Source: Candidatus Neomicrothrix sp. UBA4742
Lineage (GTDB): Bacteria; Actinomycetota; Acidimicrobiia; Acidimicrobiales; Acidimicrobilacustridaceae
Reading direction: 5' to 3'
Length of the DNA stretch: 7,202 nt
Assembly: GCA_002403895.1 (NCBI GenBank)
Contig: DHIQ01000245.1
Coordinates: forward strand, 1-7,202
Translations under genes and position numbers: made by a program
Shown: positions 6,089-7,202 of the stretch, in pieces
How positions within the stretch are numbered: the first letter of the stretch is position 1
Layout: every line of letters starts with the position of its first letter
The notes under the pieces: generated by a model
What the model was told of the DNA's origin: nothing
The model's database searches: none
The model's input: the letters and a program-made list of their open reading frames with translations, nothing else

Positions 6089-6107
6089 ACCGTGCCCGGC
6101 CCATCAA
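6079..6107 (-). promoter_or_regulatory. Promoter of vapBC, leaderless geometry
   Basis: On the minus strand TTGATG (6102-6107, four of six -35 bases) is followed after 17 nt by TATATT (6079-6084, five of six -10 bases). The 7-nt stretch CTGGTGT separates the -10 from the ATG at 6071, the same geometry as the tetR promoter. Transcription should start at or next to the A of the ATG. Confidence 0.68.
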
Positions 6108-6155
6108 CGAGTTAGCCCGGGCCGACTCCTGGGGGGAGGGCTCCCTCGAAAGAGA

Positions 6156-6167
6156 CGCCGGCCGGCG
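6156..6167 (-). terminator. Weak terminator candidate after the beta-sandwich gene
   Basis: A perfect 12-bp palindrome CGCCGGCCGGCG lies 11 nt after the stop of the 6178 gene and is followed on the minus strand by the pyrimidine run TCTCTTTC. The stem is short, with at most a 4-nt loop and only a partial U-tract. It may end transcription before vapB, but could also be chance in GC-rich DNA. Confidence 0.25.
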
Positions 6168-6177
6168 GCGGGATACG

Positions 6178-7202
6178 TCAGCGCGGACGAACGAGCACGG
6201 CGACGCCGCCCAGCACCCGACCCTTGCCCGCCGCCTCGCGCTGAACCAGGTCGACGGTGAACTCCTCGGTGATGCCGGGCGGCACCCGCAGGGCCAGGCC
6301 GAAGGCCAGTTGACCGGGCCGCGACGGCAACTTCACCTGGACCGCCTCCCCTGGCCCGAAGGCCAGCCCCTTCACCTCGGGCCGGGTCGTCGCGCCCGCC
6401 GACCACCGCTCCGGGTCGAGACCGCGGGGCAGGGCCAAGCGTCGCGGGTCGATGACCTCGGCGCCCGGCAGCTTCAGCGCGGCGCGATGCACGAGGGTGG
6501 CCTCGAGCTCCTTAGCGATGGCTGGGCGGCGCAGCTCCAACACGGTGGCCCGCCGCTTGAGGCTGGCCGGCACCACGAACGGCAACGTCCACCAGCGGTT
6601 GGGCTCGAGGTCGACGATGGTGAGGTTCTTCTGGGCCAGGCTGTTGCGTTCCCATGTGCGCGCCCCCGCCGGTGGCTGGCCACCCCGGGTCAACACCGAC
6701 GCCAACCAGCAGGCATGCGTCCCTGGCGGTGGCACCAACGCCCGAGGCCACCGCGCCGACACCACCCGGTCCTGCCCCGGAGCCAGGTCAAAGCCGGCCA
6801 CCGCGGTCACACAGGGCAACCAGTCGACCGGGTAGCTGAACTCCACCCCGGCATGGGGCTTGATGGCGAACGTGACCACGAAATGACGGGCCGTCCCCGA
6901 GCCCCGATTGCGGACCCGGGCGTAGAAGAAGTTGTCCTGCCCGTACTCCGGGTCCTGATGGGTGGTGCCCCCATCGTCGGCGTGACGGCACCACAGATCG
7001 GGCGAGTCCCAGAAGCGGCCACCCCACGGCTCGGCCCCGGTGTCACCCGGGTCGTCTCGCAACCACAGGTCCGGTCCCGGCGACGGGTCGGCGAAGCCGT
7101 AGACAAACCGGTGGAAGGCGTCCGCCAGCTCGGGGCGGCCGCTGCGGGCCACCAGGTGCTCCTCCAACGCCTCGGTCGTGGTCGGCCGCGACACATGCGC
7201 CG
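6178..7202 (-). CDS. Beta-sandwich (CARDB/Ig-like) protein of unknown function, 5' end possibly beyond window
   Basis: The frame is open from the right edge to a TGA at 6178. The first in-frame start is a GTG at 7194 (338 residues), but no stop or clear ribosome site lies between it and the edge, so the gene may begin outside the window. I cannot assign a function. Two segments stand out. About residues 37-75 hold DLWLRDDPGDTG and SPDLWCRHADDGG, followed by GQDNFFYARVRNRGSGTAR. About residues 115-200 hold PVDWLPCVTAV, LAPGQDRVVSARWP, PPGTHACWLASVLTRG and RNSLAQKNLTIV. This reads as a CARDB-like immunoglobulin fold; similar blocks, including the AQKN motif, occur in large actinobacterial and myxobacterial surface or protease-associated proteins. 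The C-terminal third looks like a second beta domain ending in VLGGVAVLVRPR. No membrane segment, LPXTG or catalytic motif is visible, and any signal peptide would lie upstream. Confidence 0.8.
   Translation of the reverse strand, partial: AHVSRPTTTEALEEHLVARSGRPELADAFHRFVYGFADPSPGPDLWLRDDPGDTGAEPWGGRFWDSPDLWCRHADDGGTTHQDPEYGQDNFFYARVRNRGSGTARHFVVTFAIKPHAGVEFSYPVDWLPCVTAVAGFDLAPGQDRVVSARWPRALVPPPGTHACWLASVLTRGGQPPAGARTWERNSLAQKNLTIVDLEPNRWWTLPFVVPASLKRRATVLELRRPAIAKELEATLVHRAALKLPGAEVIDPRRLALPRGLDPERWSAGATTRPEVKGLAFGPGEAVQVKLPSRPGQLAFGLALRVPPGITEEFTVDLVQREAAGKGRVLGGVAVLVRPR

Noticed and set aside
6140..6151. GAGGG-CT-CCCTC type inverted repeat between vapB and the 6178 gene
   Set aside because: A 5-bp stem with a 2-nt loop and no U-run is not a credible terminator.

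Overview
This is a GC-rich, gene-dense bacterial window, most likely from an actinobacterium and possibly of the Acidimicrobiia type. That guess rests on the strong G/C third-position bias, a DinB/mycothiol-dependent-isomerase-type protein, and two promoters placed so that the mRNA would begin at the start codon. I cannot name the species. I recognise eight protein-coding genes. Seven are on the minus strand and one, the alpha/beta hydrolase, is on the plus strand. Both ends of the window cut into genes. I see no tRNA, rRNA, CRISPR array, transposase or integrase.

Left part, 1-2324, minus strand. The left edge holds the first 501 codons of a TM0106-type RecB-like nuclease. It combines a Cas4/AddB-like PD-(D/E)XK nuclease with its cysteine cluster and a YprB-type RNase H-like domain; the reading frame runs off the window at position 1. 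Upstream of it are two copies of the same dyad, GTCCG-N7-CGGAC, spaced exactly 21 bp apart. They look like a tandem operator and are the most notable unexplained signal here. Next comes a small protein of unknown function, possibly PH-like.

Middle part, 2404-5397. A tight minus-strand operon runs tetR, then a DinB/MDMPI-family protein, then a di-iron metallo-beta-lactamase-fold protein, with overlapping stop and start codons at both junctions. It diverges from a plus-strand alpha/beta hydrolase across an 80-bp gap. That gap holds a near-consensus tetR promoter (TTGACA-N17-GATACT) and a 16-bp imperfect palindrome over its -35 box. The layout suggests a TetR-controlled detoxification or catabolic cluster: hydrolase, thiol-dependent transferase or isomerase, and a redox or hydrolytic di-iron enzyme. 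The substrate is unknown.

Right part, 5428-7202, minus strand. A vapB-vapC toxin-antitoxin pair (RHH antitoxin, PIN toxin, 4-nt overlap) has its own promoter, again placed for leaderless translation. After a 106-bp gap lies a beta-sandwich, CARDB-like protein whose N-terminus may lie beyond the right edge. No complete novel system can be demonstrated. The best leads are the nuclease with its tandem operator and the TetR cluster with its free-standing di-iron protein.
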